Shown here: in pieces, positions 55,363 through 63,751 of the stretch | Numbering within the stretch: the first letter of the stretch is position 1 | Layout of the letters: the number at the start of each line of letters is the position of its first letter | Assembly: GCF_002117485.1 (NCBI RefSeq) | Contig: NZ_CP021030.1 | Span: 3,227,001-3,291,000 of the forward strand | Source: Rhizobium sp. NXC14 | GTDB lineage: Bacteria; Pseudomonadota; Alphaproteobacteria; Rhizobiales; Rhizobiaceae | DNA length: 64,000 nt | Reading direction: 5' to 3' | Made by a program: the position numbers and the translations under genes | Notes under the pieces: model-generated | Seen by the model: the letters and a program-made list of their open reading frames with translations, nothing else | Told to the model about the DNA's origin: nothing | Database searches by the model: none

Positions 55363-55721
55363 TCACCTTCGGCGTGCCAGTGACGAATAGCGTCGATCTC
55401 GACGAGAAGTTCCGGCAGCGTGCGATAGGTTGCATCCCAGATGTCCGAGGGATCGAGAGCGAAGACGTCTTCCAGGATACGGTTGCCGGTTCCGCAGATT
55501 TTCGTCCACGGCAGAGTGGGATGCTCGGTTGCGAATTCCGGATGGGCTACGAGCAGTCGGGAAGCAGCCGCGCCGATAGTGAAGTGGCAGAAGGCGACCG
55601 CCTTGAAGGTGAGATTATCCTCGGCGAAGGCCGCCTCATCCATTCCGCCCACGAAGTATAGTGCTTCGGCTGCCGCCTTCTGCATTTCATTGAGATAGTC
55701 GATAGCACGAGGCTCGCTCAT
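55359..55721 (-). CDS. HepT-like (DUF86) protein lacking the RNase motif
   Basis: Helical protein of 120 aa whose [15 protein letters not shown]-terminus, [10 protein letters not shown] helix and [11 protein letters not shown] segment align with the HepT/DUF86 toxin family. HepT toxins are RNases, or targets of AMPylation, with the motif R-x4-H-x-Y. At the corresponding place, [13 protein letters not shown], the Arg, His and Tyr are replaced by Gly, Glu and Val. No MntA-type nucleotidyltransferase antitoxin gene is adjacent. The gene is coupled on both sides (4-bp overlaps) to uraD and allA, so it is a stable part of the urate operon, probably with a non-toxin role. Confidence 0.72.
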   Translation of the reverse strand: MSEPRAIDYLNEMQKAAAEALYFVGGMDEAAFAEDNLTFKAVAFCHFTIGAAASRLLVAHPEFATEHPTLPWTKICGTGNRILEDVFALDPSDIWDATYRTLPELLVEIDAIRHWHAEGE

Positions 55722-56218
55722 TTGCCCTCCGGCAACATCGATGTCAGGCGCAGCAGCGCGATCCGTTCGACCTGTGTCGTGGCGGTCGCGAATTCTTCAT
55801 CCAGGTCATTGCCGATCCGCCTTTCGAAGGCCGAAAGGATATCGTCCTTGTCGAGCCCTCTGACGGCGATGATGAAGGGAAAGCCGAATTTTTCGACATA
55901 GGCTGCATTAAGTTCGGTGAAGCGGGCATGTTCGGCCGGGCTCAACCGATCGAGACCGGCGCCGGCCTGCTCCTTGCGGCTGTCCTCCGTGAGTTCGCCC
56001 GCTATCGCCAGACGCCCGGCAAGATCGGGATGGGCACGCAGCACGCCGAGACGCTCCTCCCGGCTCGCTGCACGGAAGACGGCGGCAAGAGCCGCATGCA
56101 CGCCTGATGCCGTCAAAGGCTCCCTCAGACCCCCGGCGTCATAGGCGCGTTCGGCGATGAAAGGCGAATGCTCGAAGACGCCGCCGAAGCGGGAAACGAA
56201 ATCCTCGCGCGACAACAT
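55718..56218 (-). CDS. uraD: OHCU decarboxylase
   Basis: Enzyme of 166 aa that decarboxylates 2-oxo-4-hydroxy-4-carboxy-5-ureidoimidazoline to S-allantoin. It carries the catalytic RAHPDLAGRLA segment near residue 60, LTEDSRKEQAGAGLDRLS and the FGFPFIIAVRG strand near residue 110, all characteristic of the family. The start overlaps the puuE stop by one base (TGATG). The stop overlaps the HepT-like start. It works between HiuH and PuuE. Confidence 0.94.
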   Translation of the reverse strand: MLSREDFVSRFGGVFEHSPFIAERAYDAGGLREPLTASGVHAALAAVFRAASREERLGVLRAHPDLAGRLAIAGELTEDSRKEQAGAGLDRLSPAEHARFTELNAAYVEKFGFPFIIAVRGLDKDDILSAFERRIGNDLDEEFATATTQVERIALLRLTSMLPEGK

Positions 56219-57141
56219 CAGAGCGCATCCGGCTGATGATTCTTGTGCCAGTGCTCGGCGATTTCGATGCGGCGCGGAATCCAGACCTTGTCATGCTTCA
56301 ACACATATTCGATGAAGCGCTTCAGAGAGGCTGCCCGGCCCGGACGCCCGACGAGGCGGCAATGCAGGCCGACCGACATCATCTTCGGGCTGCCGTCCTT
56401 GCCTTCCTCGTAAAGCGTGTCGAAAGCGTCCTTGAGATAGGTGAAGAACTGGTCGCCGGCATTGAAACCCTGCGGTGTGGCAAATCGCATGTCATTGGTT
56501 TCGAGCGTATAGGGGATGATCAGGAAGGGTTTCCCGTCGACGCCCTTCACCCAATAAGGCAGGTCGTCGGCATAGGAATCGGAGGAATAGAGGAAACCGC
56601 CCTCTTCCTGCACCAGTCGCAGCGTGTTGTCGGAAGGCTTTCCCTGATACATCCCGAAAGGCCGCTCGCCGGTGAGTTCGGTGTGCAGGCGCACGGCTTC
56701 GAGGATATGCTTGCGCTCGAGATCCTCGGGGAAATCCTTGTATTCCAGCCAGCGATAACCGTGGCTGGCGATCTCCCAACCGGCCTCCTTCATGGCCGCG
56801 ACGGCTTCGGGGTTGCGCGCCATCGCCAGCGTCACGCCATAGACGGTCGCCTGCACCTTGAGACCCGTGAACATCCGCCAGAGCCGCCAGAACCCGGCGC
56901 GCGAACCATACTCGTAGATCGATTCCATGTTGAGATTGCGCTGCCCCGGCCAGGCCGCCGCACCGACAATCTCCGACAGCAGGTTTTCGGAAGCCGGATC
57001 GCCTTCGAGGATGCAGCTTTCGCCGCCCTCCTCGTAATTGATGACGAACTGCACGGCGACGCGGGCGTCGCCCGGCCACTTCGGATCGGGCGTCTGACGC
57101 CCGTAGCCGACGAGATTGCGCGGGTAGGTCTCGGATACCAT
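56218..57141 (-). CDS. puuE: Allantoinase PuuE (polysaccharide deacetylase fold)
   Basis: Metal-independent allantoinase of 307 aa with NodB-like fold. The N-terminus RNLVGYGRQTPDPKWPGDARVAV in pieces, VINYEEGGE, YGSRAGFWRL and SHGYRWLEY are typical of PuuE. It hydrolyses allantoin to allantoate. ATG at 57141 has a good SD (AAGGTGATTTG) and is the first gene of the puuE-uraD-HepT-allA-hiuH-phosphoesterase operon, so the promoter should lie at 57142-57255. Confidence 0.92.
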   Translation of the reverse strand: MVSETYPRNLVGYGRQTPDPKWPGDARVAVQFVINYEEGGESCILEGDPASENLLSEIVGAAAWPGQRNLNMESIYEYGSRAGFWRLWRMFTGLKVQATVYGVTLAMARNPEAVAAMKEAGWEIASHGYRWLEYKDFPEDLERKHILEAVRLHTELTGERPFGMYQGKPSDNTLRLVQEEGGFLYSSDSYADDLPYWVKGVDGKPFLIIPYTLETNDMRFATPQGFNAGDQFFTYLKDAFDTLYEEGKDGSPKMMSVGLHCRLVGRPGRAASLKRFIEYVLKHDKVWIPRRIEIAEHWHKNHQPDAL

Positions 57142-57255
57142 CAAATCACCTTCTGAAAAGACGAAGGAACGGTATCATCCGCAGCCGGAATGTCGAGACG
57201 GAAACTGCACAGGAGCATTTCTCTTTTTAAAACAACCGGTTAGATCGACATCTGC

Positions 57256-57963
57256 TCAGGCGATCCTGCGCGCGCTGACCTTGCCCATCGGGTGGAGCGA
57301 GTGAACGCGGAAGGGACCGCCAGTGCCCTCCTCGATCATCAAAGCGACATTCGAAACGATCACCGGCTCCCTCAAGACGGGCTCGAAGATCGTTCCCAGC
57401 ACTGGCTCGATGCGGGGCATGTCGATCGTGTGGATGGGGCCTGTCACCGGCATATGGAAGCGGAACTCCTCCATCACATAGGGATTGCCCCAACGATGCA
57501 GATTAGCGAATTGCGCCGCCGACAATCCGTCGGGATCGCTGCGTTCGATATCGGCTTCACTCAGCGGCGCCCGGAAACGATCGAACTCCTGAACGATCGC
57601 CGAAGCCAGATACTGGATCCGCTCACAGGGGGCGCTCGGCACCAGGCTGTAGAAATTGCCGAGCCGGGCGATTTCGAGACCTGGGATCTGGAAGGGAGCA
57701 TATGTTCCGGCAAAACGCATGAGATCGCGCAGGAGTTGCGATTCGGACGTCTCGGCGGAGAGGCGAAAAGGCGCTTTCAGAACGCCGTGAAAACCATAGC
57801 GCCGCGGCACCGCAGTATAAAAGGCGATCTCATGAATGCCGAGGCCGCGGACGGCCGGAGGCTCCACCATATCGCCTGAAAACACGTTTCGGCCAAGCCA
57901 ATTAGCGGCCACGAGCGACAAGGGGTCGCTCGCCGGAGGCGTGAAGCAAATGGCATAGCGCAT
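57256..57963 (-). CDS. DUF1045 family 2H-phosphoesterase-like protein
   Basis: Protein of 235 aa from DUF1045, related to the 2'-5' RNA ligase/2H phosphoesterase fold. The two His motifs are GFHGVLKAPF near residue 57 and FRFHMPVTG near residue 168. In other bacteria this family often accompanies phosphonate (phn) genes, where it may act on cyclic phosphates. No phn genes are visible here. It is upstream of puuE in the same orientation with a 114-bp gap, so it may be a separate unit. Confidence 0.8.
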   Translation of the reverse strand: MRYAICFTPPASDPLSLVAANWLGRNVFSGDMVEPPAVRGLGIHEIAFYTAVPRRYGFHGVLKAPFRLSAETSESQLLRDLMRFAGTYAPFQIPGLEIARLGNFYSLVPSAPCERIQYLASAIVQEFDRFRAPLSEADIERSDPDGLSAAQFANLHRWGNPYVMEEFRFHMPVTGPIHTIDMPRIEPVLGTIFEPVLREPVIVSNVALMIEEGTGGPFRVHSLHPMGKVSARRIA

Positions 57964-58077
57964 GCAATTTCCTCCATGAAGGAAGTGAGCGCCGGGAAAA
58001 TCCGGCGCTGCCGATGCGCAAGCAGATAGGTGATTTGCATGACAGAATAACGAAACGCAGCTGTATCTAATTCACGT

Positions 58078-59256
58078 TTAACGTGAAGCGACAGCGATAT
58101 GGCTTGATATCGCGAAGCTTTCCGGCAGCGAAAATTCGCAATCTGTGTCGCCTGCCATACAAACCGCAGCCTCCGCCAGCCGATGGGCCAGCCCGAAGCT
58201 GACCTTGAAACCGCCGGTCAGTGCGATCAGTCGGGGATGGATGGGATGGCGGCCGATCATTGGATCGCGGTCGATGGCTTTCGGGCGAAGCCCCGCCCAA
58301 CGTTCGATGACAGGGGCGCTGCGGAGCGCCGGCACGATCGCCCGCGCCGCCGCGATTAACGCGTCGAGCTGTGCATCGGTCGAGAGGGGGTCGTCGAAAC
58401 GGTTCTCGCTGGTGCTGCCGACCGCCGCATGCCCCCCCTCATGCGCGACGATATAGAGTCCATCGAGGAAGATCGTCGGCAACGCCGGGTCGACATCTGC
58501 TTTCAACAGCGCCGCCTGCCCTTTCACCGGCTGGCCGAGCGGCTGCTTCAAGCCCGGCGTCAGCCGCTGCAGCGCGGGAAAGGACTGATGGCCGGCGGCC
58601 AGGATGCAGCGGCCGTACGTGATGATTTCGCCGCCGATCTCGGCCGTCCCGCGATCGGGATTGAGATCGGAGACAACAGCATTTTCCATGATGCGCACAT
58701 GTTTTGCCCGCCGCAGCAATGCGATGAGCGCTGAGATCAAGGAGCGGGGCGCAACACGGGCGGCGAGCGTATCGTGCACGAAGCCACTTTCGCCGGCAGA
58801 TGCGTCAGGCCAACCATCGACCGGCGGCCTGTCGATGACATGCCAGTGGAAGCGGCGTTCGCCGGTCCGCCAATGGCGCTCCGCATCTTCGGAATGGCCG
58901 CGGGCGATGCGCTTGAGATGCGGTTTCGGCAACGGGATCAGCCGCCCCGACCTGTTGTAGCCGGCCGACAGCCCGGTTTCTGCTTCAAGCGCCGCAATTT
59001 CGGTTTCGAGCGAGACCAGCGCATCGAACTGGAATTGCTTTTTCTCCGACCACCGGTCCGGCATATGCGGCATCAGCGCGCCTAGCAGTCCGCCGCTCGC
59101 GCCTCCGCCCAATCTGCCGCCGTCGGCGAGGACGGTGCTGATACCGCGGCGTTCGGCATGAATGGCCGCCCAGAGACCCATGATGCCGCCGCCGACGATC
59201 AGCAAGTCGCAAGAAGATTGACCGGACGTCGGCTGAGGACTATCGGCTTTTTCCAT
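58078..59256 (-). CDS. FAD-dependent oxidoreductase (DadA/ThiO/MnmC1-like)
   Basis: Flavoprotein of 392 aa from the DAO superfamily. It has the dinucleotide-binding LLIVGGGIMGLWAAIHAERRG near the N-terminus, GASGGLLGALMPHM, and the C-terminal FAD contact ALTGGFKVSFGLAHRLAE. Relatives include glycine oxidase ThiO, D-amino-acid dehydrogenase and the C-terminal half of MnmC, which oxidises cmnm5U in tRNA. Its start codon overlaps by two bases that of mnmD on the other strand, which raises the possibility that it supplies the missing MnmC oxidase activity. That is inference only. Confidence 0.75.
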   Translation of the reverse strand: MEKADSPQPTSGQSSCDLLIVGGGIMGLWAAIHAERRGISTVLADGGRLGGGASGGLLGALMPHMPDRWSEKKQFQFDALVSLETEIAALEAETGLSAGYNRSGRLIPLPKPHLKRIARGHSEDAERHWRTGERRFHWHVIDRPPVDGWPDASAGESGFVHDTLAARVAPRSLISALIALLRRAKHVRIMENAVVSDLNPDRGTAEIGGEIITYGRCILAAGHQSFPALQRLTPGLKQPLGQPVKGQAALLKADVDPALPTIFLDGLYIVAHEGGHAAVGSTSENRFDDPLSTDAQLDALIAAARAIVPALRSAPVIERWAGLRPKAIDRDPMIGRHPIHPRLIALTGGFKVSFGLAHRLAEAAVCMAGDTDCEFSLPESFAISSHIAVASR

Positions 59257-59983
59257 GAGAGACGTGAACCCCGATCAGATTGGCGCGGGCGCGCCGCAGC
59301 CGCTCGAATGGCGCGACGGCGATATGCCCTATTCCACCGTCTTTGGCGATCATTTTTATTGCCAGACCGATGGCCGGCTGGAATGCGGCCATGTCTTCCT
59401 CGCCGGCAACGGCCTGCCGGAGCGCTGGGCCGGCAGGCAGGAATTCATGATCGGGGAACTCGGCTTCGGCACCGGCCTGAATTTCGCCGAGACCTGGCGG
59501 CAATGGAAGCTTCACCGTGAACACGGCCAGCACCTGCATTTCATCTCCTTCGAACTCCATCCGATGCGCGGCGAAGAGATCGGCCGGGCGCTGTCGCATT
59601 GGCCGGAGATCGACGCGGAATGCGAGGCGCTGACGGCGGCCTGGCCGCAAACGCCAGCCGGAACCGTCTCGCTCGATCTCGATGCCCAAACGCGGCTCAG
59701 CGTCGTCTGCGGTGCGGCACTCGACGGCGTCGCAGCGGCAAAGCCGGGCTTCAACGCCTGGTATCTCGACGGTTTCGCGCCCTCGCGCAACGGCGACATG
59801 TGGTCGGAGGAACTGCTGCGTGAGGTCAACGAAAAGACTGTGGCCGGCGGCACCTTCGCAACTTACGCCGCGGCCGGCTTCGTTCGCCGCAACCTCATCG
59901 CCGCCGGCTTTGCAGTCGAACGCCGCCGGGGCTTCGCCGGCAAGCGCGAAATGCTCTGCGGCATTAAGGCACCTGCTCGGTAA
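59255..59983 (+). CDS. mnmD: tRNA mnm5s2U34 methyltransferase MnmD
   Basis: Methyltransferase of 242 aa corresponding to the N-terminal domain of E. coli MnmC. Motifs are PLEWRDGDMPYSTVFGDHFY, AGRQEFMIGELGFGTGLNFAETW (SAM-binding) and NAWYLDGFAPSRNGDMW. It methylates the aminomethyl group at the wobble uridine of certain tRNAs. The proposed ATG at 59255 overlaps the start codon of the divergent FAD gene. A GTG at 59264 is an alternative. It is stand-alone, unlike the fused enterobacterial enzyme. Confidence 0.87.
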   Translation: MRDVNPDQIGAGAPQPLEWRDGDMPYSTVFGDHFYCQTDGRLECGHVFLAGNGLPERWAGRQEFMIGELGFGTGLNFAETWRQWKLHREHGQHLHFISFELHPMRGEEIGRALSHWPEIDAECEALTAAWPQTPAGTVSLDLDAQTRLSVVCGAALDGVAAAKPGFNAWYLDGFAPSRNGDMWSEELLREVNEKTVAGGTFATYAAAGFVRRNLIAAGFAVERRRGFAGKREMLCGIKAPAR

Positions 59984-60009
59984 GCCCTACGACTGCTACT
60001 CGATGGAGA

Positions 60010-63000
60010 TCAGTAACTCGTGCGCTCCGGCTGCAGCTCATCCTTGCCGAGCCATTGCCGGATCTTCTCCTCCAGAAGTTCAGGGCTGATCGGCTTCGAC
60101 ATGTAATCGTCCATGCCGGCGTCGAGGCAGGCTTCGCGGTCGCTTTCAAGGGCATGGGCGGTAACGCCGATGATCGGCACCCGGTGGCCCTGCCCCTTTT
60201 CCCTTTCGCGGATCGTCCGGGTCGCTTCATGGCCGTTCATGACGGGCATCGAGACGTCCATCATGATGATGCGCGGCGTGTGGCTTTCCCAGGCGGCGAC
60301 AGCCTCCTGCCCGTTGTCGACGACCAGGAAGGAAAGCCGCGTCGACTGCAGGATCTGGGTGAAGACGATCTGGTTGACCTCGTTGTCTTCGGCAACCAGC
60401 ACGTCGACGAACTCGGCCGCCCGCTCTTGCGGCTCGGGCGCAGTTGCAAGTGCAGGCGCCGGTCCGACCGCTTCCGCCCGCAGCCGGGCGATATCGGCTT
60501 CAGAGGCCTGTTTGACGCGGCGGGCGCGGACGACCTCGACGACAGTATTGCGCAGCACGTTCGCGCGTGCCGGCTTCATCAGATGCGCATGGCCATTCAG
60601 CGCGGCGAATTCCTTTTCCGTGCCCGAAATATCCATCGACGTCAGGAAGATGATCGGCAGCTCGACGAAGCGGGGATCGGCGCGCAGCCGGCGCGCGACG
60701 TCGGCGCCGTTCATGTCGGGCATGTGATAGTCGAGCACGACGGCGTCGACGGTGACACCGAGATCGGCCGCTGCCTCGAGGATCGCCAGACCGGTGCCGC
60801 CACCTTCGGCAGCCACTCCGTCGAAGCCCCAGAGCGAGAGCTGCTCAGTCAGGATGCGCCGGTTCACTTCATTGTCGTCTACGACGAGGATGCGCGCGCC
60901 CTGCACATTGATCGGCAGCGGCTTCGGTTCAAGGTGGGCGGCCGCCACCGCAAAAGGCAGGTTCAGGGTGAAGACCGAGCCCTTGCCCCATTCGCTCTCG
61001 ACATTGATATAGCCGCCGAAGAGATCGACGAGGCCGGCGGTGATCGCGAGGCCGAGCCCCGTTCCCTCATGCCGGCGCGTCGACGAGGTGTCGACCTGCG
61101 AAAACTTGTCGAAGACCGATTCGAGCTTTTCTCGGGGAATGCCAATACCGGTATCCTCGATGCGGATGATCGCCATGATCTCCCCGCCGGCGATCGTCTC
61201 GAAGCCGACATCGACGAAGACATGGCCGCGCTCGGTGAACTTGACGGCGTTGCCGACGAGATTGGTGACGATCTGGCGGAAACGCCCGGCGTCTCCGATC
61301 ACCGCGGCCGGCAGATCGGGTGCAGCCCGCACCAGCAGTTCAATGTTCTTCTCGGCGGCATGCGAGGAGAGGAGTGTCGCCACGTCCTCCACCGCTTCGG
61401 TGATATCGAAGGCGGCTTTGCGCAGTTTCATCTGTCCGGCATCGATCTTCGAAAAGTCGAGGATGTCGTTGATAATAGTCAGCAGCGCATTTCCCGACTT
61501 GACGATAATGTCGATGAAGGTTTTCTGGCGCGTGTCGAGATTGGTCTTGGCCAGCAGTTCTGCCATGCCGAGCACACCGTTCATCGGCGTGCGGATCTCG
61601 TGGCTCATATTGGCAAGGAATTCGGATTTGGCGCGGTCGGCGGCTTCGGCGCGCGACAGGAGCTGGCGCAGTTCCTCCTCGCGGCGCTTGAGCTCGGTGA
61701 CGTCGGTGAACAGCGCCACCCAATGCTGTCCCCGGCTGAGGGTCGCATCCATATTCACCCAGCGCTCGCCGCCGACATGGAAGACGGCGGAAATTGGCTG
61801 CCTGGCTGCGATATTCGCCCGCCACTCCTGCAGGATCTCATCCACCGCATCGTGGAAATCGCCGCGTGCCGCGCAGAATTCGAACATGCCGAGCCAGCCC
61901 TGGCCGGCCTCGATATAGTGCGGCGGGATCTGCAGGATCTCGGCCATCGCCTCATTGGACATTTTGATGATGCCGTCCTGGACGATGGCAATGCCCTGCG
62001 ACATGGCATGCGTCGCATCCCGCATCATTTCGCCGAGCCGCTCGAGGGCTGCGCGCGTCTCGTGGATTTCCTTTTCCCGTTCGCGCACCGCCGAAATATC
62101 GGCATAGGTGAGCAGAATGCGCTCGTTGGAGATGCGGCGGCTGTCGAAGATCACGGATTTGCCGCCCGCCCAGCCAAGCTCGATCGGCTCGGGCTCCTCG
62201 GCTTCGAACAGATGTTTGCGGAAGGCGTAGATCTCTTCCGGCGTCTTCGTCCCGTCATAGCGGCCGAGCTCGTCATTACGGCGGATGACGTCGATGAACG
62301 GGCGGCCGTCGAAGCGATCGTCGAGCGGCAGTTCCCAGATGCTGTAGAATTCGTCGTTGGCGTAGAGAATCCGGTGGTCATTATCGAGGATCAGCACGCC
62401 GATTGGCAGCGATCGCAGAATGCTCTCGATGTCCCGATGTAGTATTTCTTGCTGTTTGCGCGATTCAATCAGCGCCTTCTCGCGTTCCTTGAGCGGCGAG
62501 ATGTCGGAAAAGGAGCCGACGACATAGGTTCGCCCATCCGCCGTCACCACGCGATTGACGCGCGAAATGACGGGATAGACATGGCCGCTATTGCTCGGCA
62601 TCTCGCTTTCGAGCTCCACCGAAATGCCGTCCCTGAGCGCCAGCAGGTTTTCCTGGTAGATCGCCTCAGCACCTTCTGGCCCGAACATTTCGTGTTCGGT
62701 CATTCCCAGATATTCGGAGCGGGCGCGGCCACTGAAGGTTTCATAATATTTGTTGGCATAGACCAGGCGATGCTTGTCGTCGCGGACGAAGACCGCCACA
62801 GGCAGATCCTCCAAGACGGTGCGGAGTACGTCGAGTTCATTGACACTCTCTCCCCAGGCCGATTCCCCGGCGACCACAGGCGTCGCGCCGTTGCGATAGG
62901 CTGCGTTGACGACCAGCGGGCGTCCGTCGGCTGCAAAGATGCCGATTGGGTGATCAAGGTTCTCCAGTGCCTCGCGCACTTGGGCGAGATCGGCGGCACT

Positions 63001-63429
63001 TCCGAAATCGTTTACAGTCTTAGAGCTGCCGGCAATCCCGGGTTTGCCGGCACCCCCCCCAAGGGCAACGGCGCGGCGCTCGCGGGCTTCGAAGATGCCG
63101 AGCACATAGATTCGGTCCGGCGACGGCGAGAAGCTTTCGATCTGGACGCGCTCATGGCCCTGGCCTGCGGCATCGAAGCAGATGGCGTTTTCCTCGGTGC
63201 CGAACACCAGCGCGCGGCGTTCCCTATCCTCGCGATCCTCTTCTTCGGGGCGGTCAAAGAGTTCGCGGCTGCGCCTGCCGATGAAATCGGAAATCTCGCG
63301 GCCCAGGAAATTGGCATAGGCCTCGTTGACGGCGACATAGCGCAGCTCGCTATTCTTGACATAGGCCGGGGTGTCCAGATCGGCGATCCGGCGGCAAGCC
63401 AATTCGAGAATGTCCCCGGATGATTTCAA
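60010..63429 (-). CDS. Hybrid sensor histidine kinase with multiple PAS domains and two receivers
   Basis: Protein of 1139 aa. About four PAS-like domains fill residues 1-600 (for example RYVAVNEAYANFLGR, VFVRDDKHRLVYANKYYE and VLILDNDHRILYANDEFY). A HisKA dimer domain follows with the phospho-His in FLANMSHEIRTPMNG near residue 610, then an HATPase domain (NAVKFTERG, EDTGIGIP, GTGLGLAI). Two receiver domains end the chain (LDYHMPDMNG, then MMDVSMPVMNG with MSKP). No transmembrane helices are seen, so it is a cytosolic sensor. The start is TTG at 63429 with GGGAG upstream. The codons for VALGGGAG contain eight consecutive G residues, a possible slippage site. No partner response regulator is adjacent. 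Confidence 0.88.
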   Translation of the reverse strand: MKSSGDILELACRRIADLDTPAYVKNSELRYVAVNEAYANFLGREISDFIGRRSRELFDRPEEEDREDRERRALVFGTEENAICFDAAGQGHERVQIESFSPSPDRIYVLGIFEARERRAVALGGGAGKPGIAGSSKTVNDFGSAADLAQVREALENLDHPIGIFAADGRPLVVNAAYRNGATPVVAGESAWGESVNELDVLRTVLEDLPVAVFVRDDKHRLVYANKYYETFSGRARSEYLGMTEHEMFGPEGAEAIYQENLLALRDGISVELESEMPSNSGHVYPVISRVNRVVTADGRTYVVGSFSDISPLKEREKALIESRKQQEILHRDIESILRSLPIGVLILDNDHRILYANDEFYSIWELPLDDRFDGRPFIDVIRRNDELGRYDGTKTPEEIYAFRKHLFEAEEPEPIELGWAGGKSVIFDSRRISNERILLTYADISAVREREKEIHETRAALERLGEMMRDATHAMSQGIAIVQDGIIKMSNEAMAEILQIPPHYIEAGQGWLGMFEFCAARGDFHDAVDEILQEWRANIAARQPISAVFHVGGERWVNMDATLSRGQHWVALFTDVTELKRREEELRQLLSRAEAADRAKSEFLANMSHEIRTPMNGVLGMAELLAKTNLDTRQKTFIDIIVKSGNALLTIINDILDFSKIDAGQMKLRKAAFDITEAVEDVATLLSSHAAEKNIELLVRAAPDLPAAVIGDAGRFRQIVTNLVGNAVKFTERGHVFVDVGFETIAGGEIMAIIRIEDTGIGIPREKLESVFDKFSQVDTSSTRRHEGTGLGLAITAGLVDLFGGYINVESEWGKGSVFTLNLPFAVAAAHLEPKPLPINVQGARILVVDDNEVNRRILTEQLSLWGFDGVAAEGGGTGLAILEAAADLGVTVDAVVLDYHMPDMNGADVARRLRADPRFVELPIIFLTSMDISGTEKEFAALNGHAHLMKPARANVLRNTVVEVVRARRVKQASEADIARLRAEAVGPAPALATAPEPQERAAEFVDVLVAEDNEVNQIVFTQILQSTRLSFLVVDNGQEAVAAWESHTPRIIMMDVSMPVMNGHEATRTIREREKGQGHRVPIIGVTAHALESDREACLDAGMDDYMSKPISPELLEEKIRQWLGKDELQPERTSY

Positions 63430-63751
63430 GAAATCGTCGCTCCCGCAATGAGTGGAATATCAACGACAAAGACTATAACGCCAAGGCTTTTAACAAGGTT
63501 TTAACCATAAATTTCGAAGGCGGAATTTTACAATCGGCGTACAGACCGGAGAAGCGCCGTATGCTGCACGAAACCGAAGGGATGACTGCAGAACTGCGGC
63601 CGGCCGCAATCCGCTCTTTACTCTTGGCTGGCCATTGAAATCATGACTAAAATTTAATGCGGGCCGCCCTTGTGCGGCCATCGCTCCGCCGCGATCCGGG
63701 CGGAGTCTGGCCATGGCTTTTATAGAAGCCAGTCTAGATAAGGAAGTTACC
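63430..63751. other. 322-bp divergent intergenic region
   Basis: Non-coding AT-richer region between the hybrid kinase (minus) and the secreted-protein gene (plus). It should carry both promoters. A short GGCCGC/GCGGCC hairpin is seen near 63662-63678. No gene was seen. Confidence 0.4.

Noticed and set aside
60055..62442. A 795-codon open frame on the plus strand opposite the hybrid histidine kinase
   Set aside because: It is the antisense of a gene with clear PAS, HisKA and receiver motifs. High GC at third positions removes stop codons on the other strand, and the translation has no family character.
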